64,000 nucleotides of DNA from Zoroaster sp. YZ-2022. Its lineage: Eukaryota > Echinodermata > Asteroidea > Forcipulatida > Zoroasteridae. Made by a program: the position numbers and the translations under genes. This document shows, in pieces, positions 11,285 to 25,700 of this stretch. The notes beneath the pieces are model-generated. The model ran no database searches. It worked only from the letters and a program-made list of their open reading frames with translations, and was not told the DNA's origin. The stretch covers positions 83,985,165 to 84,049,164 of the forward strand of contig CM055816.1 of the NCBI GenBank assembly GCA_029582265.1. The letters run 5' to 3'. Each line of letters opens with the position of its first letter. The stretch's first letter is position 1.

Positions 11285-14200
11285 CTACGATCAAAATCAA
11301 TCAAAGATAAAGGTTATATAGGTTGGTGTAATTCTTGCGTCGGGAGATAAACAATTGATTTAAATTTGCCCTAAAAGATAAAGGTTGATTATTTCATAAC
11401 GCGACGCAACTTTGGCTAGTTCCTAGACGTCGCGTACATATAAGTAGCATTTAGTGTTAGGGGTGCCAGACTACAGCATTTATAAAAGTCACGAGCCTGC
11501 ATGACTGGTCGTTACCAATCAATCTCACAGTCACGTTGGAAGGACCCTCATACATTATTATGGTGTTCTATAATGGACACCTACGCGGCGCCTTTTTTTT
11601 CTACGCGGCGACTTTTTGTTTTTGGACGGCGACTTTTTTTTTTACGCGGCGACTTTTTATTTGTGGACGGCGACTTTTTGTTTTTGGACGGCGACTTTTT
11701 GTTTTTGGACGGCGACTTTTTTTTTACGCGGCGACTTTTTATTTTTGGACGGCGACTTTTTGTTTTTGGACGGCGACTTTTTGTTTTTGGACAGCGACTT
11801 TTTGTTTTTTACGGAAGCGTTAAAGGGCCACAACCCAAAAAAAAAATTCAAGTTACTATCTCGCCGCGGCGAGTTACTATCTCGCCGCGGCGAGTTAGTA
11901 GCGAGGTTTCGGTTGCACACGGTTAGCGGACCGCGGAACAGCGATTTTTAGTAGCTGTGACGTCATCACTCTTTGCGCACTAATGACGTTTTACTCAATC
12001 TGTCAAAGTGTGAAAGTGTCGTCAACATATGGAACGCCACAGCTGCCTTCGGTGCCCATATCGCTTCATTCGGCCGATTCACCATTTCATTCGGCCGATT
12101 CACCATTTCATTCGGCCGATTCACCATTTCATTCTGCTATATCACCATTTCATTCGGCTACTCATCATTTCATTTGCCCAATCATCATTTCATTTGGCTA
12201 GTCTTCATTTCGTTCGCCTTTTCGTAATTTCATTCGGCTAGTCGTCATTTCATTTGCCCAATCATCATTTCATTCGGCTAGTCTTCATTTCGTTCGGCTT
12301 TTCATCATTTCATTCGGCTAGTCTTCATTTCGTTCGGCTTTTCATCATTTCATTCGGATAGTCATCATTTCATTCGGCTATTCACCATTTCATTTGCCAC
12401 CAAGATCAAACTAGCCGCGGATTCAACCGCGGATTCAGCCGCGGATTCAACCGCGGATTCAGCTGCAGGTTTTCTCACGGATTTAACCGGATCGGGTCAG
12501 TTTAAAAACTGGATAGATGTAAATTTAAAACCCACGATCAGGTTGGTCCAGTGCGTGTGAATACTGCACTCAATACGTACGTTTCCACGGCCGGGCGTAG
12601 GCGAAATGAAATGATTGCGCCCAGCCTCTGTCGTTAAAAGCGTAATCTTATAACGCCAAAACCACGATATGCCCTAAGGTGAAATGTCATCTCCATAATT
12701 CGTTAACAAAATTAACAAAATTAACATTATAGGGGGCACAAATTGTTTTAACTTTTGATGAGTTGGTCAAAAATACTCTTCATTGTGTAACTATAAACGG
12801 CATATACCGGCGATAATTGTAAATATTATAGCGTAAATTTAATTATTACCAACTCGTAAAAAGTTAAAAAAATTTGTGCCCCCTTTAATGTTAATTTTTG
12901 TTAATGAATTATGAAGTTGAAATTTCAACTTAGGGCATATCATGGTTTTGGCATACGATTAATATTTCATAATTAAAGGGACTCTAGAATATGTATCATT
13001 ATCGCCGGTATATGCCGTGTATATATTACACAGTTAAACAAAGCTGAGTAATTGTGACCAACTCATCAAAAGTTAAAACAATTTGTGCCCCATTTAATGT
13101 TATTTTTTGTTAACTTTTGGAATTATGGAGATGACATTTCACCTTAGGGCATATCGTGGTTTTGGCGTTATAAGATTACGCTTTTAATGACAGAGGCTGG
13201 GCGCAATCATCATTTAATTTCGCCTGCGCCCGGCCGTGTGGAAACGTACCGTATTGAGTGCAGTATTCACACGCACTGGACCAACCTGATCGTGGGTTTT
13301 AAATTTACATCTATCCAGTTTTTTAAACTGACCCGATCCGGTTAAATCCGTGAGAAAACCTGCAGCTGAATCCGCGGTTGAATCCGCGGCTGAATCCGCG
13401 GTTGAATCCGCGGCTAGTTTGATCTTGGTGGCAAATGGTGAATAGTCGAATGAAATGATGACTAGCCGAATGAAATGATGAAAAGCCGAACGAAATGAAG
13501 ACTAGCCGAATGAAATGATGATTGGGCAAATGAAATGGTGAATGGCCGAATATGAAATGACGACTAGCCGAATGAAATGACGAAAAGGCGAACGAAATGA
13601 AGACTAGCCAAATGAAATGATGATTGGGCAAATGAAATGATGAGTAGCCGAATGAAATGGTGATATAGCAGAATGAAATGGTGAATCGGCCGAATGAAAT
13701 GGTGAATCGGCCGAATGAAATGGTGAATCGGCCGAATGAAATGGTGAATCGGCCGAATGAAGCGATATGGGCACCGAAGGCAGCTGTGGCGTTCCATATG
13801 TTGACGACACTTTTACACTTTGACAGATTGAGTAAAACGTCATTAGTGCGCAAAGAGTGATGACGTCACAGCTACTAAAAGTCGCTGTTCCGCTAACCGT
13901 GTGCAACCGAAACCTCGCTACTAACTCGCCGCGGCGAGATAGTAACTTGAATTTTTTTTGGGGGGGGGGGGGTTGTGGCCCTTTAACGCTTCCGTAGTAT
14001 GTCCATTATAGAACACCATACATTATGTTACATTGTCATTCCCAACCGTTGATGGAGAAAATATAATGTAAATTATATGGTCTAATTATTTTGAAATGTT
14101 TAGTGTAAATTATTCACGTAGGTGCATATAGGTGAAGCGCCTAACTAGGAGTCACCTAGATAGAAGAAAGATTCAATTAAGCACGGAATATCCAGATCTT

Positions 14201-17200
14201 GTGTCCACCGTTAATTCCCCTGTAGTCATCCCAAGCCATTTAAGGTGCCTTGGTGAATGTGTGCGTGTATGCGTGTCTGAGTCTGCGGAGATAGGGTGCG
14301 ATCGTGCAGGTGGTGTGCTGCGGGCCTGGCTGTAGACTGCCGCCAAAACAATAATCTATGATTCGATAAACCAACCGCCAGGGTTGAAACCAAAGTGCGC
14401 CAAAAAAAGTCATTTGTGTATGTGCCAAATTTTATTTCTTTAACATTTGTTGGTTTGCTAAGAACACCTACGACAATTTTATAAACAAGTTAAACTCTAA
14501 TTAATATTCAATGACTGTAGAACCGCCTTACAATCTAAAAAAATTAAAATGGTAATAAAAGCCGGTTGCTGGTAATATATTTAAAATTGCCATTGTGGGC
14601 TTTTGACAGAAGCTATCGTCATGTTTTTTTCAGTTATGGTGGAACTACAAATTCCCGCCGATTACCGCCTAAATTGCATGTTAAATATTATCTATCAAAG
14701 AATAATAATAACAATAGGATTCCCGGATCAAAAATTCTTATTTCAATGTCACACCCCCAAAAAATGTTCAACTTTTGGTTGTGACTTGTACAACTCTAAT
14801 TCCCACACATGTAAGCAACCTTTTAGGACCAAGGGTTTTATTACCATGGACCCAGGCTATAGTCTCCTCTCTGTCTGACTTGGTTTGGGTGATTTATGAT
14901 GCAAGAAGGAGGAATTTGGCCATGTGGTGTTCTAGTGGGCGATTTGGGCCATTGTGACTACAGCTTTCGTCCAGTAAGCATCAAAAAGTCATAATCGCTA
15001 CAATCGTCTGCAAGACACAACATCACCTATTTTATATTTTTGAACATAGGTGAGTTTGCAAATTCCTTTTCTCTTTTATGAACATCATTTTAGTAATTAA
15101 TAGGATATTTAATCATATGATATTCTGCTGAATTATTTACTCATTACTCTCTTTGTATTAAATGATTGTAGATCTTATACTTTGTAGCCCTCACGGCTAA
15201 AATAAAATATGTGGATCGCATGATTTCCTTCATTTTTTATGATAGCCATTTCTGATATGATTTGAGTAGTTAATTACTGAAGTAATATTTCATAGCTGAT
15301 TGATCGTTGAGTCCTAGATTTTAGAATTCACGTGTTAAAAGTTAAGGACAAAGTTTCTTGGTTTCACGTCAGGAATTATCGTATAACAAAATCCAATTAA
15401 GATATCACTTTCTATGATACCGTATGTAAGACATGATATTATTTTAGCATAGGATTGGTTATCCCAGTTCCTTAGTTTTGATCCAAATTTATTGTTGTTT
15501 TAAATTCTATGATTTTCAGTTTTTTTCATTTATCACTTGCCAAATTCACTCTGATTGCAATTCACATAAGATGTGCATAATAATTGGAAGTTGCAACTGT
15601 TTCCATATTTTATTTACAAGGTTTCACACTAGTTGTATTCAGTTCATTTTTTGTTTGTTCATCAGTTAGTTTATAGCAAAGACACTTTCATTTATCGTTT
15701 GACTTTGATGAAGTTTAGCTTCAGAAATTCTTTTAGCTTAGCTGTACATAACATCTCGCGGGAACACTAGGAAATTAGTTACTCAATCAATACACATGAT
15801 TTCTGTATTTTGTAGAAGGGAATTCTTTCTGTCACAAATTGTTGTCATTATTTCAGCCCATTGTTGGCATGGTTTATTTTTAGTTAGAGAAAGTTCCTTT
15901 AATTTGGTTGTGCAGTAATGTACACAGTATCCATTGCTGCATTGTTTATATTATAATTAGGCCAGGCAGGATAAGTTGTTTACAGAACATGTGGTCAAGC
16001 ACTTTTTACTGTGTCTGTGACTACACTGAGCTTTAGCACTTAATAGGGACTGTGTGTGTTGACAGTTTTATTGTTTTCCTGGCTGACCATCACTGGGTTG
16101 TTTGCTATTCAATTCCCTGGTGTAAATAGACTTTCACTGGATCATTGAAGATTTTGTTTTGGTGAATATTTAATCAGTTGAAGTTAGGGTCAGATTTTTC
16201 AAGATTTTATATTTTGTTTATTTAAAGTTGATTATTATTATTATTAATGCAGGCTTAGTTGATTAATTAATCATTAGATTGTGACTACAGCTTTCGTCCA
16301 GTAAGCATCAAAAAGTCATAATCGCTACAATCGTCTGCAAGACACAACATCACCTATTTTATTTTTTTGAACATAGGTTGTTCAGCATTTGCCTCCAGCC
16401 CCTGATGTGCCGTGGATGGCCTTGATGTTTTGGCGTGTTGTTGTGGTGACTTCACCAATTGTTTCTATTTTCATCTAGCCCCTTCATTTATTCTACTAGC
16501 CCCATCTTCACTTCTTTTTCCTGATTTCCCTGGATCAAGAACTTTCTTTGCTTTCGTTCGTGTGATTCTCCATTGAACTTTGTACCTGCTCGCGTACGTC
16601 GGTCGCGTTGAATCAAGATCGTTCGGAGGATTGCTTAGATCATCATCGGCTAGCCACAGTCATCAACCCGCTAAGTTCCTTGTATTATTTTCCATTGTTA
16701 CATTATATTAAATTTCATTCTCTTTGTAAACTTTGTAATCTTTGTAATATTCAATTTGGATCAGTATTGGTTTAATTCTCATTTTCATATGTTCGAAGAT
16801 TGTTTTGTCATTTTTTTGCTTGAATATTTGACAGAATACATATTGAAATACAGACTGTCAAATCGACCTCTTTTCGTTATTTATTTTGTTTAATTTTGTC
16901 TTACCATTGAACCGGTAATTAATAATAATATCGGGAGTCCCTTTTAAAGGAAATACCCGTGACATCAATAACAACGTCTTCATAATTTCTTCAAATGCAC
17001 TTGCCTATTCCAAAAGGTGTAAATTCCTCACGGGGTTTAAACTTGCCATCGTTGTCAAGGAATCGCTCTGGACGAAACGTCTCGGGTGATTCCCAAACGG
17101 ATCGGTCAAAATGGTTATGCCATAAGTTTGAGATAACAATAGTTCCCTTAGAAATGTTGTACCTGCAGATATGAAATACAATGATACAATAATTATTTCA

Positions 17201-20200
17201 GTTTAAAGTTGCCTTTATATAATTATGATAAAACCCGTATTTACATATGAATCGCCCTCAGTCGATATTGCATTTCAAGGCAAACGGGCAATCATTTTTG
17301 CATACAAATTTCGTGCATGGATATCATAACAAAATTGTTGTAGAATAAAGGCTTAAACTGTCAAATTTACGGACAAAAGTAGAATATTTGTATTATGACT
17401 GTCATTGACACTCCTTTTGCCTCCCACAGTTCAATAGAGGGCACTCTTCAAAAGATGTGATGTGACCATCTACTACAGAAGTTTGACAAAGAATCACGAG
17501 TAATTACTTACCCAAGGAGTGTGGTATCCTCGGAACACATGTGCGGTAGAGCCATTGGTACGATGGTACTCATGCGTTGAATCTCACAGAGAACTGCCTC
17601 CGTGTATGGTAGGTTGGGCCTGTCTGATATCCTTGGGAAACGGTTACGACTAGTGATGTCATCCAACTCGTTATGTATGCGTTTCTGTATCTCTGGGTAC
17701 GCCATCATGTATAACATGCTCCAGCGTAGGGTCGTAGTAGTAGTCTCAGATCCAGCCGCAAACAAATCAGCAACTATGCGCAGCAAGTTTTCAGTTTGAA
17801 AGGCCAGAGACGCAACGCCTGTTTTTTCTTTAGTCTCCTTTTCTTTCAGAAAAACATCAATTAAATCTTGAGGGGTATCTACATCGTGTGCCGGTGCTAC
17901 ATTATGTTCTTCCAATTGTTGATGGACTGAACTGTAGAATCTACGAATTGTGTCTAAATATCTTCGTACAAACGGCAATATCTTGAGCTTCAATGGTATT
18001 GGTGAGAGTTCAAGTAAACCTCCACCCCCAGATTCAGTTAAAAGATTTGACGTGGCCTCGAGAAAACGTTTAAATTTTGGGTCGGTGTACTCGAATCTTT
18101 TACCAAAGACCACTGAGCAAATAATGTTGGATACAGCGTTACCCACCAAGTGTTTAGGATCAAATGAAGCCCTGCATTTCTTCATTTCATCTATGAGTAC
18201 GTCTGCCTCAGTAGAGATATTCTCCTCGAAACTTGACCTTCCAACACCGTGCCCTTTTAGCACAGTCATTGAGAATCGACGCATATCTGCCCAATGTTGA
18301 CCCGATGAGGCCACGACACCTGTTGAAAAAGAGTCAAATATAGTGCCAGTGCCTTCAACCATGAAATGCAACATATCTGAATAACTTTCATGTATCCAAT
18401 CATGTATCCATGGTGTTTTTATTGTGTTCTGGAGCACTCACTTTACCATGTAAAATTAGTATATTTGAGGATAAATGTCGTTATTTGACAAGCCTCTTGT
18501 ATAATTATAACCGTACGATGTTACATCTCAGTCGGCTGTATACTCCAAGGACAATGGTGGATCTAGGGGACCATCAGTGAGCAAGGACAATGGTGGATCA
18601 AGGGGACCATCAGTGAGCAATGACAATGGTGGATCTAGCGGACCATCAGTATGAGTGCAAGGAAGGACAATGGTGGGTCTTGGGGGCATCAGTGAGCAAG
18701 GACAATGGTGGATTTAGGGCGTCATCAGTGAACAAGGACTATGGTGGATCTAAGGGCCATCAGTGAGCAAGGACAATGGCGGATATAGGGGGCCATCAGT
18801 GATCAAGGACTATGGTGGATCAAGGGGGCCATCAGTGAGCTTGACAATGGTGGATCTAGGGGGCCATGAGTGAGCAAGGACTATGGTGGATCTAAGGATG
18901 AGCAAGGACATTGGTGGATCTAGGGTGGATCTAGAGACCATCATTGAGCAAGGACAATGGTGGACCTAGGGACCACCAGTGATCAAGGACAATGGTGGAT
19001 CTAGATGCAAGCCTCCTCATCAGAATTAAGCATGGGGTCTAGGGCTGTGCCAGGTATCCGGGTATCCGGATACCCGACCGAAACTGTCATTACCCGGTTC
19101 CATTTTTCGGTTCCGGGTACCCGTAAACGACTTTTTAAAATTGGGACTTACCATTTCAGTGGTGTGAACAGAAATCTTTTACTATTGAACAATGTAATTT
19201 TTACACTTTAAGGAGCAATTTTATTCAAGAGATTAACACTCTGATAACGCCTTTGTAGTATTTTACGGATATTTTCCATACACTTTTGTCCAACTGTTTG
19301 TGATACATTAAAAACACTTTCGTAGAGAATGTCCTATTACATTGTATACGACAACCCCATAGAGTGGGTTTTGTACAGAAAAAGTTAAGCAAGTTAATCA
19401 CTACCTTCACCGTTTGTTTATGCCACTGTGAGGTCAGTGTAATACAATGCATGCGGTTTTTGTGTGTGTGTGTGGGTTTTGTATACGAGTGTGTATGTGG
19501 GTTTTGTATACGAGTGTTTTGTAAGGGGTTACAGAGTCATCGTCGTTAACATTTTAATTTAAAGAACATAAAATAGTTATAGCCTAATTAGAACGTTGCT
19601 ACGACTGTTACACGATGTATACAGAAACAATTTGATTATTCATGAAACGATCGACTACCGTATGAATTAAGCGTGCCATTGCTGCATGCTACGCGCGATA
19701 TGCATGTGCCACTCACTTAAAACGACACCAAAATTGTAATCCAGAGTACCAGATTATAATCTGTGCTTGTTAATAGCAAGATGAAATTGATCTTTTTGAG
19801 ACGTTATCTACTGACACAAATTTACATGTTGCGATGAATACATAGGGAAGAAAACAGTGAATCCATGCCCGCGTGTTATTTTGTTCGTGGTACATGTATT
19901 AAGACAGTAAACTACCCGTAATTTATATTCAATAACACCCTAACAAACACGCTACTAATTATTTATCAATCCTATTTTCCCTTTGAGAAAGAACCTGCTA
20001 TAGGTTCGAAACGAATAACTACTAGTTTGCATTTATACTACAGGTCCTTTAGGTTGGTAAGCAGTTTGCAACAGCTAATTCTCTATTTATCCAAAATTTG
20101 TTTAATATTTAGATGTAATTTGAGATGCCATTTGAGATGTATAGTTCCTATTTAAAAATAAACCATACTAAGAATGTGTTTGCAGATATCTCAAAATATC

Positions 20201-22668
20201 AGGATTTATAGTTTCTTGTCATATAGGCCTACACCAGTGTACATTTGGTGGAATATTCTATTAAAAACCAGACATTCTCAAAGTTACCCCCAGACATCAT
20301 TAATCATCCCTTCAGTTGCAGTTTGAAAGCTAAGTATGCTTTTTGAAAGTCATCTGAGCGCAACGGCTCATTTCAATACATTTCATATGACTAAAAATAC
20401 TTTTTCTTTCAGCCAAAATAATTCAAATGGGTAGGTCAAGGTTGTTTGTGCTAGTGCCTTTCCAAACATCAGTGTAGGCTATACATCACGTGTACATGTA
20501 CATATAGCTTCAGACTTCAATTTCGATCCAAAACTTGAAAAAGATCGACGGATGAAAGCGCACCAAAATTTGCTGCCCATTACAACGCGCTGGGAAGACA
20601 TAAACAAAAGTATTACTCCAAAAATAGGACTCCCAAAGTTGATCTCAAAAGTGCTTATCGGTATATATATATACCTGTCATCCCGATGACTTATTTAAAT
20701 GGCACTAAACATCCATTTGGAGATACACGTGCGCCATGCATTTTTTTTAGAATTACTCCGTCTGCATGTCTCTCGTATGATGCAACATCGTGGTTGTAAT
20801 GGGGTCGTTGCTTACCTGGATGATTTCATCATCAAAATTGAAAATACACGGGAGGCTTGTAAATGGCATTTTAATTACTTGTTTTACTTTATGGTTAGTA
20901 TTTCATATAAATTGCTCAAAGATGGATAGCCCTTCCCAAACAATCACTTGTCTTAATTCATACCAATGCTCGAACTCGTATATAAAAATACCTCAGGAAA
21001 ACTAGATTGTTCATTGAACTACTTCAGGAGTGTTCGCAGCCATTTACTCTGCATATTATATTAAAAATCCCAGACATATTCAAAGTTATTCATCCGTCCA
21101 GTTGCAGTTTGAAAGCTATCGCTATGCTTTTTGCAAATCATGTGAGCGCAACCCTCATTTGTGACTCATTTCAATACGTTTCATATGACTAAAAATACAA
21201 CAAAGGATCTGCACTTCTTTCACGCCTACATGTTGTGTTGCTTTTATGCGTCTATAGTATACACCATAAAAATGAGAGTTCACAGCCAAGTAAGAGCCAG
21301 CGATTTGATAGATGGGCTCTAAAGTAACTGTTAACTTTCTAAAAAAAAATAAAAAAGGAAAAGGATATCAGGAAACAAATGAACTGAAATCACTTTTAGT
21401 CTTTAAACTTTCTCTGAACCCCCTTTTCTGAAAATTCACCGTTTCCTTTGAATGCGGCCAAAACAAATCTGTGCTACAACACTACTTATCTGGAACAATA
21501 CACTATGTAAAATGACGGAGGAAGGAAGGGAACTTTCCTCCATGATAAAATGAATGTTAGTTTTCCTTTCAAGAATTGATTTATTATTATTTAGGAGGAG
21601 TCATCATGTACAGCGATATAAAGCCACTAATCAGTGTAAAAGCAGACTGGAAGTTATGTGTACTAGATTATATTAAGAGTGCAACAGGATCCAGTATGGA
21701 TTTACTGTTTTCTTTCCTGCAGGATTTTCATCTGAGCATGCATGACTCTATACCCCTTACATAACATGCTGCACACTCTTACAAAAACCAACTCACACAC
21801 ACCATCGCATTGCATTACAGGTAGTGACCTCACGCCGTGTTGGCTACCGTGCGAGATTCAAACTAATTACGCTTCAAATAAACTTTGGGTGAAGGTGCGA
21901 ATTGAAGGGTGATTAACTTTTTTTTAAATAAACCCCACTCCTAAGGGGTTGTCACATATACTGTAATAAAGGACATAACTGCCATCCCACCAAAGTGAAC
22001 ATGATTTATAACAATGATAAGTACCAATCAGTACAATCGCAAACCGATTTTGAAAGAGAAATATTGGGTTCTGAAAATAATCTTAATTCTTAAAATCATT
22101 GTTTAGCTTTATTATTATTAGTAGTAGTTGTTGTTTTAATTATTCCTAGCTAGGTCTCTTATAGTAAATTCATTATTTCAGGAAACAAGGTTTATTGACA
22201 GGCCATTGACATTTAACTAAAATTCATTGTGATAGAAAGCAATTAATATTCAAGTTCTGATTTTAGATTCGTAATATTTTGCAGTTTGTTAGTTTCATAA
22301 TATTATTTTATTAAGCAAAATCATGTCCTTATCCAAAGCCAACATGACGCACGGGATATCCTTATTTAGAAGGCAGGGGCGCAAAGCATAAAGCATGAAT
22401 CGTTTAATTTCCCACAACAGGTTAGTTCCGCCCACATCGCCTTTGATCGACCAATGCCATTATTCAACACGTGTTTTCTGACATGAACATCCAAGTGAAC
22501 TTGCTATACGCATGCGCTATGACACTTTACACCATCATTGTCTCATTCTGATGATATGAAAGTCACTCCTGACACAGTCACGCAGAGGCCACTGAAGCTG
22601 CGTGATGCACCGCCGCGTGCGTGGTGCACGTGTGATCATATCAATTTGGCTTTCTTTTGTACAGTGTA

Positions 22669-22702
<34 letters not shown>

Positions 22703-25700
22703 TGTGGACTTATATAGCGCCGTATCCACCAATTAAGTGGTGCTCAAGGCATTCTTTTTACATGCATTACACAACACACGGACCTACGGCTTTTCGTCCC
22801 ATCCGAAGGGCGAAGCAATTATGGTTAAGTACCTTGCTCAAGGACACAAGTGTCACGACCGGGCTCGAACTCACACCTGCTGCTGGCAACACCAGAACTT
22901 GAGTTCGGTGCGCTACACTTTTGTAGCAATTTTTACGGTTTTATTTCAGAAATAACTTTAAGTAAATACAATATTTTGTCACCAAGATGTTATACTTTTA
23001 TTATAAATAAAGATCAAATTAAATATTGTATCCTATGTATTATAAAGGTCAATTTTGTTAACATCTACATGTATTTGTACACCAAAGGAGGCATGTTTTC
23101 AACAAGAATGAAAACGGGTATCCGGGTATCCGAACTTTCCTGATTTCGGGTATCCGGTTCCAAAAATATCCGAAAACGCACACCGCTAATGGGGTCAGTG
23201 ATAATTAAAAGTGTTGCTGTATAATCTGTGAACCAGCTCATCAACTTGGATAATCAAGTTTGCTTCCATACTCAATCGAGCGGGAATCAAACCGAAACCA
23301 GTTTTGCGCTGGATGTATAGTCGGTCATTCTATGCACTTAGTCAATCACGCAATTATGGTAATAATTGAGAATAAGAATGAGAATGAAAATATACCCTAG
23401 GGTCCGTGCCTAGTGCTAACAAATACAATGTACAGTACAATTGTCTACACATTCTTAAACAAAAACGTAATCCCATGAAGAAGGGAAATGAGTAATCCCA
23501 ATCACTACAACCACCTTTTGTGCAATTTGACCTCACCTTGACCAGAAACAATACTCTCCGTTAAATATATTGGCGGTCTGGCACTGTATTGATGCTGAGC
23601 AAATGCTTCCTTTACTGTGCTGTACCCATGCAGGACCACGGCATGTATCCCTCCAATATTCAACTTCACTACATTACCGTACCTAATACAACAAGAGGTC
23701 ATCAAAATCGACATATTGAATAAACCTTAGGCAACAGAATTGGTGACCGTCCTCGCAAGACCGACCATTTTGATTTGACCCAAAAAATTTTTTGGGGGCA
23801 TTACTTTTAATTTCTTCAAATATTTGTCAATGGTCCAGTAATACAATAAGAGTTAATTGTTAATAATGGCAATTTCTACCTTAAAACTGATGATATCGAC
23901 GAGACCAGTGGGATGTTTAAGCCACGGTCATGAATGAAAGATTTGATGTGAAATTATGGATGATTTCAATATTATCATTTATCGTTTCCGATTCATTAAA
24001 GATGGGTGAAAGTACGTAATAATCGCGGTCCAAGTAAATAAAACAACGTCGGGAAACATTAGACCGACGCGACCGCCCCTATAGATCTGTATCCCCACAC
24101 TTGGGCGGTTTTTAAATAATCTTTTATACCAATCCGATGGATTTCTACTTTAGCGAAATACCGCCAAATTCTGTTTTCAATAAAATACCGTGTGTTTTCG
24201 TCGACAGCTATGGAAATAATTTGACCGCCCAGAGCAGGACGATATATCCGGACTATCGAGGCTCATTTTCATTGGTCTGTGTTCAGATACTACTAACGGC
24301 GATTGGAGAGGCTAAAGGCAAAGTTCCCACCCCATAATAACCCCAACTCTTAATACCACCCCTCCCCAATATTAATAAGATAGGTTATACGAGCTGTAAG
24401 GTTATCTCTTTTTTTATTTGACAATATGTCAGTCCGGTTCGGAATCCCCATATTGACTCTCTGTTCCATTGATTCTCTTCCCCACGTAATCACGTTTGGT
24501 CTAATCCGATTGTTTTCTTTAATAATGACTGGATATAATTGCACTACTTTATGTCAACTTATGTCAACTGTGATTTATGTGACCTTTGTGATCCAGACCT
24601 TAACAATGTATCACTTGTGTTGTTTGTTACGGCTATTTATAATTTCAGGCATTTTTCTTTTCCGTCAGAAAAGAAAACAAATACTTAGAAAGCACATTTC
24701 AACTAAATGTGAAAACATGTGACGAGTCCCGCCAGTTTATTTGGCTATAAATTATTGTTAAACCAAGCTTCTAACAATTATTTTGTGAAATATCTGCATT
24801 TGTTTTCCTTATGAATTTAATTGCATGTTTACTAATATATCTGTCCGCCGTTTTGAATTCAATTAAGCGCGATTGGGCTGTGATTTAAAATCGACGTTTG
24901 ACACAAACTCTTCTTTTTTGCTGTGCATTTGCCGCACGCAAATAAATTAAGTTCGACAAGGCAAAAGCACTTCGTTTGACGCATGCCTAAATGAGAGGAT
25001 CGTGAATTAATCACACAGAGGAACAGAATGTGATGAAATATATGTATGTAACACACACAGAGTACAGCTCAGCGCGTTTTTATTTATGTTGCAAATATAA
25101 CTCGAACTATTTTAATTCTTCTCACTGAAGCAAACATGAACAATCATTAAATTCTTTTAAACACCAAAGTATGTGGTACCAATAAATGCGCAATAAAATC
25201 AGTAAATAACCACTTTAATTGGTTTAACCAGGATCCTGGGTTTTCTAAATGTTTGTGCACAATAAATCTTTATTTTCCAACAAAAGGATAAAGTTCCTTG
25301 CTGTGATCCACGTCACGTGATCCAACCTATGTAAAAACTTATGCGTGGCTCCTCAATCCCTCATGAGAGTCGTGTCCTTACTCCGCATGTTGAGTCGATC
25401 CTGAGACTTTATGATGATAAACAGTGCAGTACTAACATTGCTTGTAGTCACTTCAAAGTTCATCCTTCACGAATAATGTCTTCCTTCACGGAATAATGTT
25501 CTTCCTTCACGGAATAATGTTCTCCCAGGGTCACGGTAAAGTAATGCGTGTCCACTCAGCAAGCTGAACAGTCCCATACAGATGAGGCTGAGAACTGAGA
25601 AACAGAGTCTGAGACATGCGTACAACCACATGTACCGAGATCTGAGAGTAAAACATATCAATAATCAACACATGGATAAACATCCACATGAACAGTCTAA

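Larger units (their letters stand above)
11559..14020. mobile_element. Foldback element 1 (2.46 kb, arms over 1 kb, tandem-repeat arms)
   Basis: The left end TATGGTGTTCTATAATGG and the right end are exact inverted complements, and the two halves stay complementary for over 1 kb. From each end inward the arm contains: a (GGACGGCGACTTTTTGTTTTT)n-like block (left side only), ACGGAAGCGTTAAAGGG, CTCGCCGCGGCGAG units, a 21-bp TCATTCGGCCGATTCACCATT array, CCGCGGATTCAA units, then unique sequence to a centre near 12.9 kb. The insertion splits a 55-bp unit that is intact in gene 2. Flanks carry CATTAT on both sides (a 6-bp TSD; up to 8 bp if the outer TA is flank). No transposase ORF is present, so it is non-autonomous. 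Confidence 0.88.
14747..16964. mobile_element. 2.2-kb solo-LTR-like insertion (TGTCAC...GTGACA)
   Basis: The boundaries come from comparison with gene 2. There the sequence runs uninterrupted (TTCTTATTTCAATAACAACG), whereas gene 1 has 2218 bp starting TGTCAC and ending GTGACA between two copies of TCAA (14743-14746 and 16965-16968). TG...CA ends with a short TSD are what an LTR shows. There are no coding motifs inside, so a solo LTR or LTR-bounded non-autonomous unit fits. A 101-bp sequence is directly repeated within it. Confidence 0.72.
19040..23188. mobile_element. hAT-type DNA transposon or composite with 8-bp TSD
   Basis: The ends TAGGGCTGTGC and GCACACCGCTA form hAT-style inverted repeats (TAGxGxTGTGC). 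Each is followed inward by runs of GGGTATCCGG/ACCCG motifs. The direct duplication ATGGGGTC lies immediately outside both ends (19032-19039 and 23189-23196), matching the 8-bp hAT target duplication. No transposase was recognised inside. Instead there are DIRS-like RT debris and a SINE, so the element is non-autonomous or has been invaded. Confidence 0.8.

Noticed and set aside
11500..11951. ORFs reading LFVFGRRLF and SPSKNKK repeats
   Set aside because: Translations of the GGACGGCGACTTTTT tandem block.
13323..13906. ORFs of 77-176 aa with [16 protein letters not shown] repeats in foldback element 1
   Set aside because: They are produced by a stop-free 21-bp tandem repeat readable in several frames and in both arms.
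22670..22922. Functional tRNA gene
   Set aside because: Only a box-B-like stretch and a LINE-like tail with (ATT)n are present; no cloverleaf can be drawn. A SINE fits better.
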